64,000 bases of DNA. Source: Companilactobacillus farciminis KCTC 3681 = DSM 20184 (GTDB lineage: Bacteria; Bacillota; Bacilli; Lactobacillales; Lactobacillaceae). Under the pieces are notes generated by a model. That model was not told the DNA's origin, made no database searches, and was given only the letters and a program-made list of their open reading frames with translations. Location: contig NZ_CP017702.1 of the NCBI RefSeq assembly GCF_002706745.1, forward strand, positions 310,001 to 374,000. Reading direction: 5' to 3'. Positions 1-9,477 of the stretch are shown piece after piece. A program made the translations under genes and the position numbers. How positions within the stretch are numbered: position 1 is the stretch's first letter; each line of letters begins with the position of its first letter.

Positions 1-1374
1 TGAGAATTGGTCGATGAAATCGGCTCTTTCCTGAACTAATTTATCTTTTTGACTAGGGAAGTCCTGGTATTTAGACAGTTCTTCGTTCTTAGCTTGAATT
101 GAATCGTTAATGGTAGTTAATTCTTGAGATTTTGTTTGGACAGTCTTAGTAATTTGCTCTAAGCGCGGTTGTAATTGGGATAGTGACTTTTTAATGGCTT
201 CAATTTCTTGAACTTTGGCAATTAGAACAGTCAGTTTTTGAGCTTGCTGGTTCTTTTCGTCAAAATTTGCCTGTTGACTAGTTAATTCCGTAGTTTTAGC
301 TTGGGCAGCGGCCAAATTCTTATGGGCGAGTTGTAGCTTTTGTTCGAGATCTTTTTTGCTGTTTAAAGTATCAGTTTGATCTTTCTCCAGGCGCTCTAAA
401 TCACGAACTGTTTCCTGAAGAGGTTGTGCCCATTGCAATTCAGAAATGTGAATTTGCTTTTGACTGATATTGTCGGCTTGATTGGTAATGTGACTTTGAT
501 ATTGTGTTTGATATTCATTCAACTGGTCAAATTTTTTGCTGATATCTAAAGCTACTTGATAGGTAGCTTCGGTCTTTTTCTTGGCAGCAAATTTGGCTTG
601 TTCAGTCTTTTTTGCTTCATTTAAAGTAGCCTGACGGTTGGCAACAAATTTTCCCAAAGTGTCGTTCAATTGATCATTGTCGATCTCTTTTAATTGAGTT
701 TTTTCTTCGTCGTTCCAAATGGGAGAGGATAGTTGATTTTGAATTTTGGTTTCAAAATCTTGAGCCTTAGAAGTGGCCTGGTCATAGTGATCTTTTAGCT
801 TAACTGTGAAGTCAGTGAATAATTGAGTTCCGAAAATCTTTTTGAGGATTTTTTCTTTATCAGCAGTATTTGATTTCAAAAACTCTGAAAAATCATTTTG
901 TGGTAAAAGAATGATTTTCTTAAATTGATCGGCGGTTAAATTAAGAATCTCGGAGATAGCATTACCGACGTCAACTGGTTTAGTCGCGATACTTTCTACC
1001 TCAACACCATTAACTTCGTCAACGATTGACAGATTTGCAGTAGGTGCTTTTTTAGTAAAACCGGTACCTCTTTTTCTAGCTAGGAATTGTTCAGGTGTTC
1101 GTTCGACTTTAAAAATTTTGCCATTTTGTTCGAAGTAGAAAACTACTTTGGTCGTATCGGTGCCTTCAGCGAATTGACTACGCATTTCTTTAGCTTCACG
1201 TTCACTAGTTGTACTACCAAAGAGGGCAAAGGTCATGGCATCAAAGATAGTAGACTTACCAGCTCCGGTATCACCACCAATTAGAAAGATAGGTGATTCA
1301 TCGAGTTTTCTAAAATCAATAATTGAATGTTCATGTGGTCCAAAGAAGTTGATATCTAAATATATTGGTTTCAT
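1..1374 (-). CDS. sbcC: SbcC, exonuclease/ATPase subunit (partial, N-terminal 458 codons)
   Basis: This is the large SMC-like ATPase subunit of the SbcCD (Mre11-Rad50 type) nuclease, which opens DNA hairpins and trims double-strand ends. Translating the reverse strand from ATG at 1374 gives an N-terminal ATPase lobe with Walker A GGDTGAGKST at residues 33-42 and a Q-loop-like ILLPQNDFSEFL. A long Gln/Lys/Glu-rich stretch follows, as expected for the coiled-coil arm. The frame stays open to base 1, so the second half (hook and Walker B lobe) lies outside the window. The ATG overlaps the sbcD stop by four bases (ATGA), so the two genes are translationally coupled. Confidence 0.93.
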   Translation of the reverse strand, partial: MKPIYLDINFFGPHEHSIIDFRKLDESPIFLIGGDTGAGKSTIFDAMTFALFGSTTSEREAKEMRSQFAEGTDTTKVVFYFEQNGKIFKVERTPEQFLARKRGTGFTKKAPTANLSIVDEVNGVEVESIATKPVDVGNAISEILNLTADQFKKIILLPQNDFSEFLKSNTADKEKILKKIFGTQLFTDFTVKLKDHYDQATSKAQDFETKIQNQLSSPIWNDEEKTQLKEIDNDQLNDTLGKFVANRQATLNEAKKTEQAKFAAKKKTEATYQVALDISKKFDQLNEYQTQYQSHITNQADNISQKQIHISELQWAQPLQETVRDLERLEKDQTDTLNSKKDLEQKLQLAHKNLAAAQAKTTELTSQQANFDEKNQQAQKLTVLIAKVQEIEAIKKSLSQLQPRLEQITKTVQTKSQELTTINDSIQAKNEELSKYQDFPSQKDKLVQERADFIDQFS

Positions 1375-2561
1375 TTGCGCGCTCTTTCTACTTCGTTGAA
1401 GATGTTTTCAACAAGTGTTTTTTGTTGGTTGGATAAGTCTTTACCAGTGATAGTTTTGAAAAATTGATCGACGGTTTCTTCAGGACTGAGGTCGTTGATG
1501 TTGGTGTTGATAGTTTGGATTTGGTTGTCGCTTGCTTTTACTTGATAGTCCAGTTCGACGATAGTCTTATAGTGCTTTTGTAATTTGGCCCGGATATTGG
1601 TATGAACGTGTTCACTTGGGTCGAAGTTCTTAATTGTGATAGCGAACCAAGCTGAATCAAGTGGCTGTTGGCTGTAAAATTTCTCGTCACAAAGGGTATC
1701 CCAATCTTCTTCCAAGACAATTAAGTCAGTTTTAGGTGTTAAAGGTTTGAATTCACGATTAATACCATTGTCGTCAATCGTTACAATGTCGACACCTTTG
1801 CCTTTGTTTTTGATACGAGCTTCTTTGACGTTGAATTTGACCGGACTGCCGGAATAACGAATATTGTCAGTCGGAGAAGCGAAGCGGGTATGAATGTGTC
1901 CCAGCATGACGTAATCAAAATCACTGAATTCGTCGCTAGTTAAAGTTGCTAAGCCACCGACTTTTGAATTGGTTTCACTAGTTAGTTCCAGTTCGGTATC
2001 TTGATTAGGGGTTACGGCAAAATGGGTTACTAGTAAGTGCTTTTTATTAGGATCGAAGTTCTTTTTCATATCGGCAACGACTAAATTCATTGCTTGAGAA
2101 ATAGTTTTTATTTCTTGGACTTGTTCGTTAGGCATATCGTGATGACCGTAGTAAGTTCTAGCATCCATTGGATCAAAGAATGGCAATAAAAATATTTGTG
2201 CTTGGGGTGTCTCGATTGGGGTGAAAGCTTCTTCTATGAACGTATTGAGATAGAAATCGGATTGTTTCATCCAAGCTCGACCATAATTAAGACGTTTGGC
2301 GCTATCGTGATTACCAGAGATAGCATAAATAGGTAAGTGATTTTCTAAATTGATTTTGCGGAACATTTCATCCAAAGTTGTAACAGCTTCAGGATTGGGA
2401 ATAGCTCGATCGTAAATATCTCCAGCGATAACGATTCCGTCAACTTGTTCTTGCTTGGCAATATCTAAGATTTGTTTGAAGGTTTCCCTTTGTTCATCTA
2501 ATAAGGGGTAACCGTTCAAAGTTCGTCCAATGTGCCAGTCAGCAGTGTGTAATAGTTTCAT
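1371..2561 (-). CDS. sbcD: SbcD, exonuclease subunit (metallophosphatase)
   Basis: This is the Mre11-like nuclease partner of SbcC. The calcineurin-type phosphoesterase motifs appear in order: HTADWHIG at the N-terminus, GDIYDR, GNHD, VTHF and GHIH, which together ligate the two metal ions. At about 396 aa it has the usual length. The ATG at 2561 is preferred because GGAGGG lies six bases upstream; an in-frame TTG two codons earlier has no well-spaced ribosome site. It is the first gene of the sbcDC pair and overlaps sbcC by four bases. A LexA-type box about 75 bases upstream suggests induction by DNA damage. Confidence 0.95.
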   Translation of the reverse strand: MKLLHTADWHIGRTLNGYPLLDEQRETFKQILDIAKQEQVDGIVIAGDIYDRAIPNPEAVTTLDEMFRKINLENHLPIYAISGNHDSAKRLNYGRAWMKQSDFYLNTFIEEAFTPIETPQAQIFLLPFFDPMDARTYYGHHDMPNEQVQEIKTISQAMNLVVADMKKNFDPNKKHLLVTHFAVTPNQDTELELTSETNSKVGGLATLTSDEFSDFDYVMLGHIHTRFASPTDNIRYSGSPVKFNVKEARIKNKGKGVDIVTIDDNGINREFKPLTPKTDLIVLEEDWDTLCDEKFYSQQPLDSAWFAITIKNFDPSEHVHTNIRAKLQKHYKTIVELDYQVKASDNQIQTINTNINDLSPEETVDQFFKTITGKDLSNQQKTLVENIFNEVERARK

Positions 2562-2637
2562 ATTCAACCCTCCATTTGAGTTTATTGTATCGTAATTTTT
2601 GAGAATCAGGATTTAAATAAAGTATATCATTAGTTTA

Positions 2638-2649
2638 GAACATATGTTC
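2638..2649 (-). promoter_or_regulatory. LexA/SOS box upstream of sbcDC
   Basis: GAACATATGTTC is a perfect 12-bp palindrome. Read on the minus strand with its neighbours it is CGAACATATGTTCT, close to the Gram-positive LexA (DinR) consensus CGAAC-N4-GTTCG. A TATACT hexamer (2622-2627, minus strand) lies downstream as a plausible -10, so a bound repressor would cover the -35 region of the sbcDC promoter. Confidence 0.75.
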
Positions 2650-2660
2650 GTTAAAACTGC

Positions 2661-2693
2661 AAAAAAAAGCCGATAAAATAATTATCGACTTTT
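2661..2693 (-). terminator. Rho-independent terminator of the dipeptidase gene
   Basis: On the minus strand a GTCGATAA/TTATCGGC stem is followed by a run of eight T. It ends the transcript of the upstream minus-strand dipeptidase just before the sbcDC promoter. Confidence 0.8.
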
Positions 2694-2698
2694 GGTAA

Positions 2699-4108
2699 TT
2701 AATCATTCAAATTGTAACGAAGTTTCATGTTGTTAGAACCCGTTGTTACCATGTCTCCGAGCAATTTATTTTGTTTTTCAAAGGCTACGTCAGCTAATTT
2801 CTTGTTGGCATTTTCGAGGTATTTTTCAATATCTTTTTGTCCGGAAATATCGGCATCGGTATCGTTTTGGATTTTACGATAAGCACTCATGGCATCTAGT
2901 TCATAATCATTTCTCATATCAACGTAGAAGTCATAATCTGTATCACCAAGTAAAGCAGTTGTACAACTCAACCAGTACATGTTGTTCAAATCGAATTTGC
3001 CAGTAGCATTCTTGTATTGAACTGGTGTGTCATTAACGTTGGCATAGAATGGAACAACTGTGTTGAAAGTATTGGCACCGTAAGCTAACCAGTGGATACC
3101 AGCAATTTCTGTTGGAACGTTGTTTCTAATTTGAAGAATGTGAACGTTGTGGTTTCTGTTAATACCAATAGGTCTAAAGAGTGTCTTGTCACTTTGAGAA
3201 CCACTGCCGTAAACATCGTACTTAGTATTTTCAAAGTGAGAACTCAAGACAAATTTCACATCTTCGACAGAAATCTTGCGGTTAGCGTGGCAGATGAATG
3301 GTAAATCTTGTTCCATTGGATCGTCAGCCGTATCGTCAGGACTGAAGAATTTTTGACCGTACCAAGTACGAGGGTTGTTGTAAACAGTATCTTTAATAGA
3401 AGCACTACCAAAGATATGTCTTAAATTGTAGTTTTCAAAATCTGGATTGAGGTTGTTGTTGTCAATCAAATCTTTCAAATCGCTTGAGCAAAGTGTGTCA
3501 TCTGAATCGAAATCAAATTGATCAATGTTCATACGGTTTGGAGCTACAACGTAAGCATCGTCAGGAATACGAACGGCTGCCCAGTGGTGTCCACCGATAG
3601 TTTCTAACCACCAAACTTCTTCGTTATCGGCAAATGAAATACCGTTTGGTTCATAAGTTCCGTATTCTTCTAATAGAGAACCTAGACGTTTAACACCTTC
3701 ACGGGCACTCTTGACGTAAGGAAGAACGACTGTAACTAAATCTTCTTCACCCAAACCATTTTCAACGAAAGGATCAAGTCCTTGAACACGTGAATTAGTA
3801 GTAATGGTTTCAGTGGCTGACATGGCAACGTTTGAACTATTGATACCAGCAGCGGGCCAAATTCCGTTTGTCAAAATTGAGTTAGGAATTGAAGTGTAGC
3901 GTTGTGGATCATCAGGTAATTTAACGTTTACCTTACTGATAACTGAAGTGTAATCTCTAGGTTGATCCTCTGGGTTTACGACTACGAAACGTTGTGGATC
4001 TAAGGCTTCATGACCGTCATCATTTCTTGAAATAAGTGTTGAACCGTCAATTGAGGCTTTTTTACCAACTAAAATCGAAGTACAAGAACCTTTAATGCGT
4101 TTTTCCAT
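2699..4108 (-). CDS. pepD: C69-family dipeptidase (PepD paralog 1)
   Basis: This is a cytoplasmic dipeptidase of the Ntn-hydrolase family C69, which cleaves a broad range of dipeptides. The N-terminus carries the family signature [25 protein letters not shown] with Cys9 as the probable nucleophile, exposed after removal of a short propeptide. At 469 aa it has the normal length for lactobacillar PepD. GGAG lies ten bases before the ATG. Two close relatives of each other (56040-57476 and 59182-60600) belong to the same family but form a separate, more similar pair. The gene appears monocistronic with its own terminator. Substrate preference cannot be read from the sequence. Confidence 0.93.
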   Translation of the reverse strand: MEKRIKGSCTSILVGKKASIDGSTLISRNDDGHEALDPQRFVVVNPEDQPRDYTSVISKVNVKLPDDPQRYTSIPNSILTNGIWPAAGINSSNVAMSATETITTNSRVQGLDPFVENGLGEEDLVTVVLPYVKSAREGVKRLGSLLEEYGTYEPNGISFADNEEVWWLETIGGHHWAAVRIPDDAYVVAPNRMNIDQFDFDSDDTLCSSDLKDLIDNNNLNPDFENYNLRHIFGSASIKDTVYNNPRTWYGQKFFSPDDTADDPMEQDLPFICHANRKISVEDVKFVLSSHFENTKYDVYGSGSQSDKTLFRPIGINRNHNVHILQIRNNVPTEIAGIHWLAYGANTFNTVVPFYANVNDTPVQYKNATGKFDLNNMYWLSCTTALLGDTDYDFYVDMRNDYELDAMSAYRKIQNDTDADISGQKDIEKYLENANKKLADVAFEKQNKLLGDMVTTGSNNMKLRYNLND

Positions 4109-4189
4109 TATTAATTAGCTCCTTTTTATAATCTCTAATAGATTAATTATAACTTTTATAATGTAGGAAACCAAACAACCGATTTATAG

Positions 4190-4663
4190 TTATTTATCTC
4201 CAAAATATGTTTTTCTTAAATCGTTTTTTATGTTTCTTATATCTGTAAGAGTCTGATATTCTTCAGAAGATTCCAATTCCTTTTTATCTTCGAAAATATC
4301 TTCCTCTTCGCGTAGTACTTGTGACCAATATTTTTGTAAGTTATTTAGATGTTTCCATGCGTCGACTCTGAAATTAGAAAATAATAGTTCTTCTTCTTTG
4401 GATAAATTAAAATCCTCGACGATACTATCGGTAAATACTGTTATATCAGTTGGCCAATTTTTGTTTAAAGTATTTCTCCAAACGAATTCTCCTTCGTCAT
4501 CAGAATAATGTAGGTATAAGTTGCTATAGTCACTATCTACTAGCTCAAATTGATTTTCCAATGTAACAAAGAATGGTCTCTCATTTTTCTTATAGTTTGG
4601 TTCATAGATGCCTAACTGCTCTTTATTTTGTAACATTATTTTCGAAATTTCTTTATCATTCAT
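4190..4663 (-). CDS. hypothetical acidic protein, about 157 aa
   Basis: I do not recognise this protein. It is soluble, rich in Glu and Asp, and predicted mostly helical in its C-terminal half (KKELESSEEYQTLTDIRNIKNDLRKTYF). It has no signal peptide, membrane segment or recognisable catalytic motif. The start is taken as MNDKEISK at 4663, because AAAGGA lies ten bases upstream; the in-frame ATG three codons earlier abuts the ribosome site. The N-terminal half, with an aromatic FFVTLENQFELVDSDYSNLYLHY stretch, could bind another protein. It stands alone between the dipeptidase and an MscS channel. Confidence 0.6.
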   Translation of the reverse strand: MNDKEISKIMLQNKEQLGIYEPNYKKNERPFFVTLENQFELVDSDYSNLYLHYSDDEGEFVWRNTLNKNWPTDITVFTDSIVEDFNLSKEEELLFSNFRVDAWKHLNNLQKYWSQVLREEEDIFEDKKELESSEEYQTLTDIRNIKNDLRKTYFGDK

Positions 4664-4744
4664 AAGAATCATCCTTTCGTATTATTATTTTTATTATAAA
4701 AAATAAATATCCAAAAAGCAAACAAGTGTTCGTACTAAGCGCAT

Positions 4745-4794
4745 AAAAAAACTACCAAAAATATGATTTTTGTCATTTTTTTGATAGTTTTTTT
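4745..4794 (-). terminator. terminator of the MscS gene
   Basis: On the minus strand AAAAAACTATCAAAAAAATG pairs with a CATATTTTTGGTAGTTTTTTT arm. The hairpin begins at the mscS stop codon and ends in a T run. Confidence 0.75.
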
Positions 4795-5635
4795 ACTTAG
4801 GTAAATTAATCCCAGCATCTTTTAATGCGTTCAAATATTTCTTTAATAATACATTTCTGGCATTGTATTGAGCACCAGGGGTGGTATAACAGGCAACTTG
4901 AATTGATAAAGTGCCATCATTTAAATTTGAAAAACCAAAGATATAAGGCTTTTGGGTGATTTGAAGTTCTTTTAAATTCAAATTGTTATTAACTTCATCG
5001 ATAGTTTGCGTAATTTTTTCAAAAGGAGAGTCGCTGGCAACGGGAATTTCCATTAGAGCCCGCATATTATTACGCGATAAATTGCTGACGATGGTGATAT
5101 TGCGATTAGGGATGTAGTTCAAAGTTCCATCGAAACTTTTGACTTGAGTTGTTCTAATACCAACGTAAGTAACTTCTCCTTCGATGTTATTGACTTGAAT
5201 CAAATCGCCGACACTGATTTGTTGTTCCAATAAGATGAAGAAACCATTGACCATATCGGAAACGAATCCTTGTGCACCAAGACCAATTGCCAAACTGAAG
5301 ATTCCGGCCCCAGCAATCAATGTACCAACAGGAATACCAATGGCTGAAAGAATGGCGTAGATCCAAAAGAACATCAGAATATATTTGAAGATATTGAGGA
5401 CTAAGGTATAAATAGTATCGAGTTTTTTAGGTGAAATCGACCGTTTAGTACCTCTAAGTCCGGTTTTAAAAATATGACGAATGATTTTTTTACCGATCCA
5501 ATTGATCAGCAGTAAAACAATAGATAGTAGTACCAACTGAAAAACAACTGAAACGACGTGTTGTAAAACTGATTCCCAATCGACTTTGAGAAAGAGTTTT
5601 TTGATTAGGGTGTTGAGGTTAAGTGAAGAGTCCAA
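4793..5635 (-). CDS. mscS: small-conductance mechanosensitive channel (MscS family)
   Basis: This is a membrane channel that releases solutes when turgor rises. At 280 aa it is close to E. coli MscS in size. Hydrophobic spans lie at about residues 25-45, 73-95 and 100-125. The last is the Gly/Ala-rich pore helix (AGAGIFSLAIGLGAQGFVSDMVNG) typical of the family, followed by the beta domain (FFILLEQQISVGDLIQVNNIEGEVTYVGIRTTQV). The start is TTG at 5635, with AAAGGA nine to ten bases upstream. The gene is monocistronic, with terminators on both sides. Confidence 0.92.
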   Translation of the reverse strand: MDSSLNLNTLIKKLFLKVDWESVLQHVVSVVFQLVLLSIVLLLINWIGKKIIRHIFKTGLRGTKRSISPKKLDTIYTLVLNIFKYILMFFWIYAILSAIGIPVGTLIAGAGIFSLAIGLGAQGFVSDMVNGFFILLEQQISVGDLIQVNNIEGEVTYVGIRTTQVKSFDGTLNYIPNRNITIVSNLSRNNMRALMEIPVASDSPFEKITQTIDEVNNNLNLKELQITQKPYIFGFSNLNDGTLSIQVACYTTPGAQYNARNVLLKKYLNALKDAGINLPK

Positions 5636-5680
5636 ATTAGTTAGTCCTTTCTGAATAATTACTCAAATAATACTATCACA

Positions 5681-5714
5681 AAAGAAAAAGCCAGAGAAAC
5701 GGTCTTCTCTGACT
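5681..5714 (-). terminator. terminator of the 97-aa gene
   Basis: On the minus strand AGTCAGAGAA-GACCG-TTTCTCTGGCT is followed by TTTTCTTTT, directly after the stop codon of the small upstream gene. Confidence 0.75.
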
Positions 5715-5718
5715 CTAA

Positions 5719-6012
5719 TTATTGTAAGTAGCTTTTGGGAACGAAGTCTTCTGTTGCTACATATAATTTATCGGATAGTTTTTTGTATAGTTCATGTTCG
5801 CCAGTCATTAAAGTGAAGTTCAAGTTGTCGCACGATTCAATCAATTTAATAGCAGCGGCGATTTTTAAGTCATCGTGTGAATAGTCAATTTCACTATTTC
5901 CAGTCACGGTAATGTCTAAAGTAGGCTCGTTTTGTCCTAAAGTGTAATCTTGAATGTTTTCTGTAACCAAATTTAAAATCTCCTCAAATGGAATGGGTAT
6001 ATAACATAGCAT
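5719..6012 (-). CDS. hypothetical small protein, 97 aa
   Basis: I do not recognise this acidic, soluble protein. It has alternating hydrophobic segments and no membrane span. No convincing ribosome site precedes the ATG at 6012, and the frame stays open further upstream, so the start is uncertain. Support for its being a real gene comes from a well-formed terminator right after the stop and from a composition like its neighbours. It is divergent from the XRE regulator at 6150. Confidence 0.5.
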   Translation of the reverse strand: MLCYIPIPFEEILNLVTENIQDYTLGQNEPTLDITVTGNSEIDYSHDDLKIAAAIKLIESCDNLNFTLMTGEHELYKKLSDKLYVATEDFVPKSYLQ

Positions 6013-6149
6013 ATAAAGAACGTGATTTACAGTGTTATGTACTGAATGGAAAATTGGCTTGAAAATCCTATTAAATCAAGGATGCTTGTAACTCTAGCTT
6101 TAGTTTTTACAAGAGTTCACGTATAACTAAGGTTAAAGGAGCTGAATTC

Positions 6150-6596
6150 ATGGATTTTGGAGCACAGATGAAGAAGTTACGAACTAGTCGAGGATTGACT
6201 CAGGGACAAGTCGCACAGAAATTGAATGTTTCCCGACAAACGATTTCGAGTTGGGAAAATAATCGTAATTTACCCGATTTAGAAATGGTAGTTTTGATTG
6301 CCAGGATTTTTAATATCTCGTTGGATAATTTGATACTCGGTGATCCTACCATGACGAATAAATTAGTGAAGGATGGTAGTGAGATGAAGAGAGCTAAGTG
6401 GAATTTGTATTTCAGTTTATCAATGATATTCGCAGGTATTATTAGTTTCCTATTGTTTAGGTTGATTGGTAGTACTGTCGATAGTAATGGTTATTTGCAA
6501 GAGCCATTTTTCTTAGTACCGATTGGCTATTTATTCTTATTGGTTGGTTTGATTGATGGAGTAATTTATCTAGTTCAACGTTTCAAACGAAATTAA
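6150..6596 (+). CDS. XRE-family regulator with C-terminal membrane segments
   Basis: The N-terminal 65 residues form a Cro/CI-type helix-turn-helix (LTQGQVAQKLNVSRQTISSWENNRNLPDLEMVVLIARIFNISLDNLI). A short linker and two hydrophobic spans follow (about residues 88-107 and 120-142). The protein is therefore a DNA-binding domain tethered to the membrane, an architecture common in lactobacilli. AAAGGAG precedes the ATG. A similar but distinct protein is encoded at 32536-33048. No clear partner gene is adjacent, so the target is unknown; autoregulation is plausible. Confidence 0.85.
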   Translation: MDFGAQMKKLRTSRGLTQGQVAQKLNVSRQTISSWENNRNLPDLEMVVLIARIFNISLDNLILGDPTMTNKLVKDGSEMKRAKWNLYFSLSMIFAGIISFLLFRLIGSTVDSNGYLQEPFFLVPIGYLFLLVGLIDGVIYLVQRFKRN

Positions 6597-6726
6597 TAAT
6601 GTAAAATTTTATCTATTTCCTCGTTATAAACTAGTACATTGACTAAAAAAGAGAATCTTCTTTGATTTGGCTTATTGGTTAATTGTGGTAAAGTAAATTT
6701 ACTTATATATAGAAGGGAACTTTAAA

Positions 6727-7311
6727 ATGTCATATCCACAATTAGATTTAGCCAACGCTTCTGGCAGTGTCGCAACTATCAATACTAACCATGGAGCTAT
6801 CAAAATCCAACTTTTCGATGAATTGGTCCCTAAGACTGTGAAGAACTTTATCGAACTAGCTAAGAAGGGTTACTACAATGGTGTTATCTTCCATCGTGTT
6901 ATTCCTGATTTCATGATTCAAGGAGGAGATCCAACTGGAACTGGTATGGGTGGTGAAAGCATCTATGGCGACAGTTTTGAGGATGAATTTACTGACCAAC
7001 TTTTCAATTTAGACGGTGCTTTATCAATGGCAAATGCTGGTCCTAACACTAATGGTAGTCAATTCTTCATCGTTTCTAACCAAAATATGCCAAAACGCAT
7101 GATCAAGGAAATGGCTTCAGCTGGTTATCCAGAAGAGATCATTGCTGCTTACAAGAATGGTGGAACTCCTTGGTTGGATCACCGTCACACTGTATTTGGT
7201 CAAGTTATTGACGGTATGGATGTCGTTCGTGATATTGCCCGTGCTAAACGTAATAGCAATGACAAGCCTAACGATGATATCGTAATGGAAAGTATTGAAA
7301 TCTCAGACTAA
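6727..7311 (+). CDS. ppiB: peptidyl-prolyl cis-trans isomerase, cyclophilin type
   Basis: This is a cytoplasmic foldase that isomerises X-Pro bonds. It shows the cyclophilin core: [24 protein letters not shown] with the catalytic Arg and Phe, then [17 protein letters not shown] and [14 protein letters not shown]. There is no signal peptide. At 194 aa it is typical of lactobacillar enzymes, which carry an insertion after the FFIV strand (here about residues 119-150). GAAGGGA lies seven bases before the ATG. The stop codon overlaps the stop of the convergent LysR gene by two bases. Confidence 0.95.
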   Translation: MSYPQLDLANASGSVATINTNHGAIKIQLFDELVPKTVKNFIELAKKGYYNGVIFHRVIPDFMIQGGDPTGTGMGGESIYGDSFEDEFTDQLFNLDGALSMANAGPNTNGSQFFIVSNQNMPKRMIKEMASAGYPEEIIAAYKNGGTPWLDHRHTVFGQVIDGMDVVRDIARAKRNSNDKPNDDIVMESIEISD

Positions 7312-8153
7312 ACTGATTCAACTATTTCTTGATAGATATTTTTGAAATAAGAATTTTTGAGAAAAACTAGATTGATGGGATGTTCCACGTGGAATCCTGT
7401 TAGATCTAGTTTTTTTAATTGTTCGGTTTTTAATTCGTTCACGACTAAAGATTCATACATAAAACTGATACCGTCGTTTTGCTTAAGGTATTCAATGATG
7501 GCAGAAGGACTGGCTATTTCAATAGTATTTTTAAAATCATTAATATTGTAGTTTTGGGTTGCTAACCAATTTTCAAAAATTTCACGACTACCAGAGCCCT
7601 TTTCTCGCAGTAATAGTGGTTGATTAAATAAGTTCTCGATTGAGTCACACCGATATTTATTATGACCAACGCCAATGAAATGTTCTTTTTGCAATAGGAA
7701 GGCATCAAATTCTTTCTTATTGAAATTACCTTCGATTAATCCAAAGTCAACTTTTCCATCACGAATGTTTTGTAAGATGTGTTGGGTATTGTTAATTTTT
7801 GTCGTGACAATATTAGTTCTAGTAGACAGTTGCTGAACAAATTTGGGTAGGATAGTGGAACTGAGTGATAGGGTACAACCCATTTTTAGATGTTCCACAT
7901 TGTTGCGTAGACTATCGATTACTTTAGTTCCTTCGAATTCAATTTGAGTAGCAAACTGTGCCAATTTCTCGCCAGCAGGAGTTAGATGAATTTTGCCATG
8001 ATCTCTGATGACTAGAGCAAAGTCTAGTTCTTCTTCCAATGATGCGATTTGTTGGGATACTGCCGGTTGAGTTATATAGAGTTTTTGGGCAGTTTTGGTG
8101 AATGAGTGATATTTTGCTAAAGCAATGAGTGTTTGATAACGTCGATCTAACAT
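7308..8153 (-). CDS. LysR-family transcriptional regulator
   Basis: The N-terminal winged HTH ([36 protein letters not shown]) is followed by a periplasmic-binding-like effector domain of about 200 residues. At 281 aa it is slightly short for the family (about 290-300), although the C-terminus looks complete. AAGGAG precedes the ATG. It is transcribed away from the YeiH-type transporter gene at 8254. In other bacteria a LysR regulator next to yeiH controls that transporter, so it probably regulates 8254-9273 and itself through the dyad at 8167-8181. The inducer is unknown. Confidence 0.9.
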   Translation of the reverse strand: MLDRRYQTLIALAKYHSFTKTAQKLYITQPAVSQQIASLEEELDFALVIRDHGKIHLTPAGEKLAQFATQIEFEGTKVIDSLRNNVEHLKMGCTLSLSSTILPKFVQQLSTRTNIVTTKINNTQHILQNIRDGKVDFGLIEGNFNKKEFDAFLLQKEHFIGVGHNKYRCDSIENLFNQPLLLREKGSGSREIFENWLATQNYNINDFKNTIEIASPSAIIEYLKQNDGISFMYESLVVNELKTEQLKKLDLTGFHVEHPINLVFLKNSYFKNIYQEIVESV

Positions 8154-8166
8154 AGTTGTTCTCCTT

Positions 8167-8181
8167 ATAAGCAGTACTTAT
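8167..8181. promoter_or_regulatory. probable LysR-type operator
   Basis: ATAAG-CAGTA-CTTAT is a perfect interrupted dyad that contains the T-N11-A core of LysR sites. It lies 14 bases before the regulator start, a position suited to autorepression. A second, near-perfect AT-rich dyad (8213-8232) lies between it and the transporter gene. Confidence 0.55.
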
Positions 8182-8253
8182 GGATATCAAATAAATACTA
8201 ATTTCTACTTATGATGATTATATATTATCATCTTAGTCACGGAGGAATTAAGT

Positions 8254-9273
8254 ATGTATGCAAAATTTTTTGAGAGAAGTTTCCTATATGCATTTGGGAT
8301 AACGCTTCTCTGCTCAATTGTGGGAACTCTATTAGGAGGATTACCATATTTAACGATTATTGGTGCTTTGGTTATTTCGCTGATTTTAGGAATGATGTTT
8401 CAGATCAATCAACCATTGGTACAAAAGTCTAAAGTGGGTATTGGTTTTATTTCCAATAAATTTTTACGTTTAGGAATTATTTTATTAGGATTCAAATTGA
8501 ATTTGATTGACTTAGCTCATGCTGGGGTTAAAACCATTCTGTTTGCGATGTTCATTGTCAGCGGAGTGATCTTCTTGACTTATAACATTGCCCGAAAGTT
8601 CGGTGTCAGTAAAAGATTGGCGATTTTGACTGCTAGTGGAACAGGAATTTGTGGGGCAGCCGCAGTTATGGGTATCTCGCCACAAATCAAAGTTTCAAAA
8701 GATGAAGAAGAGGCTAAGCACAATGATGAGGTATTAGCTGTCGCAATCGTCGCAATCTTAGGAACGGTCTTTACTTTGATTGAAATTGCTATTAAGCCAC
8801 TATTACATATGTCACCAACTCAATTTGGAGTAATGGCTGGTGGTTCACTTCACGAAATTGCCCATGCTATTGCTACGGGTGGTGCTGGCGGATCAGTCAG
8901 TTTAAGTGCCGCTATTATTACTAAACTATCACGAGTTTTATTATTAGCTCCGGCTGCTTTAGTAATAGGTATTTGGTATCAAAAGCAAGAACAAGTTACG
9001 GATGGAGCTAAAGGTAAACTGCCTATCCCTTGGTTTATGGCTGGCTTCTTATTAGCTAGTGTGATTGGAACATTTATTCCCATGCCAGCTAGTGTTTTAA
9101 ATGCTCTAGTTAAGTTGGCTTATATTGTATTAGGGATGGCCATGGCTGCTTTAGGAATGAGCGTTAATTTTAAAGCCTTTATCAGTAGTGGTAAGAATGC
9201 TGTATTAGCCGCACTATCGTCATCAGTAATTTTATTGATCTTCGCTATTGTCGTAAGTAAGAGCTTCTTTTAA
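8254..9273 (+). CDS. yeiH: YeiH-family (UPF0324) putative sulfate exporter
   Basis: This is an integral membrane protein of 339 aa with eight to ten hydrophobic spans. It carries the conserved family segments KFLRLGIILLGFKLN, GTGICGAAAVMGISP and GGSLHEIAHAIATGGAGG. Family members are annotated as putative sulfate exporters; E. coli YeiH responds to the LysR protein YeiE. GGAGGAA lies about eight bases before the ATG. The adjacent divergent LysR gene supports a regulated pair. The substrate is an inference from the family name and not from this sequence. Confidence 0.85.
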   Translation: MYAKFFERSFLYAFGITLLCSIVGTLLGGLPYLTIIGALVISLILGMMFQINQPLVQKSKVGIGFISNKFLRLGIILLGFKLNLIDLAHAGVKTILFAMFIVSGVIFLTYNIARKFGVSKRLAILTASGTGICGAAAVMGISPQIKVSKDEEEAKHNDEVLAVAIVAILGTVFTLIEIAIKPLLHMSPTQFGVMAGGSLHEIAHAIATGGAGGSVSLSAAIITKLSRVLLLAPAALVIGIWYQKQEQVTDGAKGKLPIPWFMAGFLLASVIGTFIPMPASVLNALVKLAYIVLGMAMAALGMSVNFKAFISSGKNAVLAALSSSVILLIFAIVVSKSFF

Positions 9274-9276
9274 TTG

Positions 9277-9318
9277 AAAGACGGTCGTTAGTTTATAAAC
9301 TAGCGGCTGTCTTTTTTT
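9277..9318 (+). terminator. terminator after yeiH
   Basis: AGACGGTCGTTAGTTT-ATA-AACTAGCGGCTGTCT is followed by seven T, directly after the yeiH stop. Confidence 0.85.
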
Positions 9319-9477
9319 ATAAAAGGGGTTTCATTTGTCTGAAATCGTGATATAGTATTAGTCAATAAAGTCATGTTGTAGATTTTTAAAATAATTTGTT
9401 ATTTGGTAACTAATTAGGAAGAAACTATTCAATTAGTCAATTTTGCAAAAGAAATTGAAAAAAATAATAAAAAGTAC

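Noticed and set aside
1087..1284. 65-aa ORF on the plus strand in the sbcC region
   Set aside because: It lies entirely antisense to the clear SbcC coding frame.
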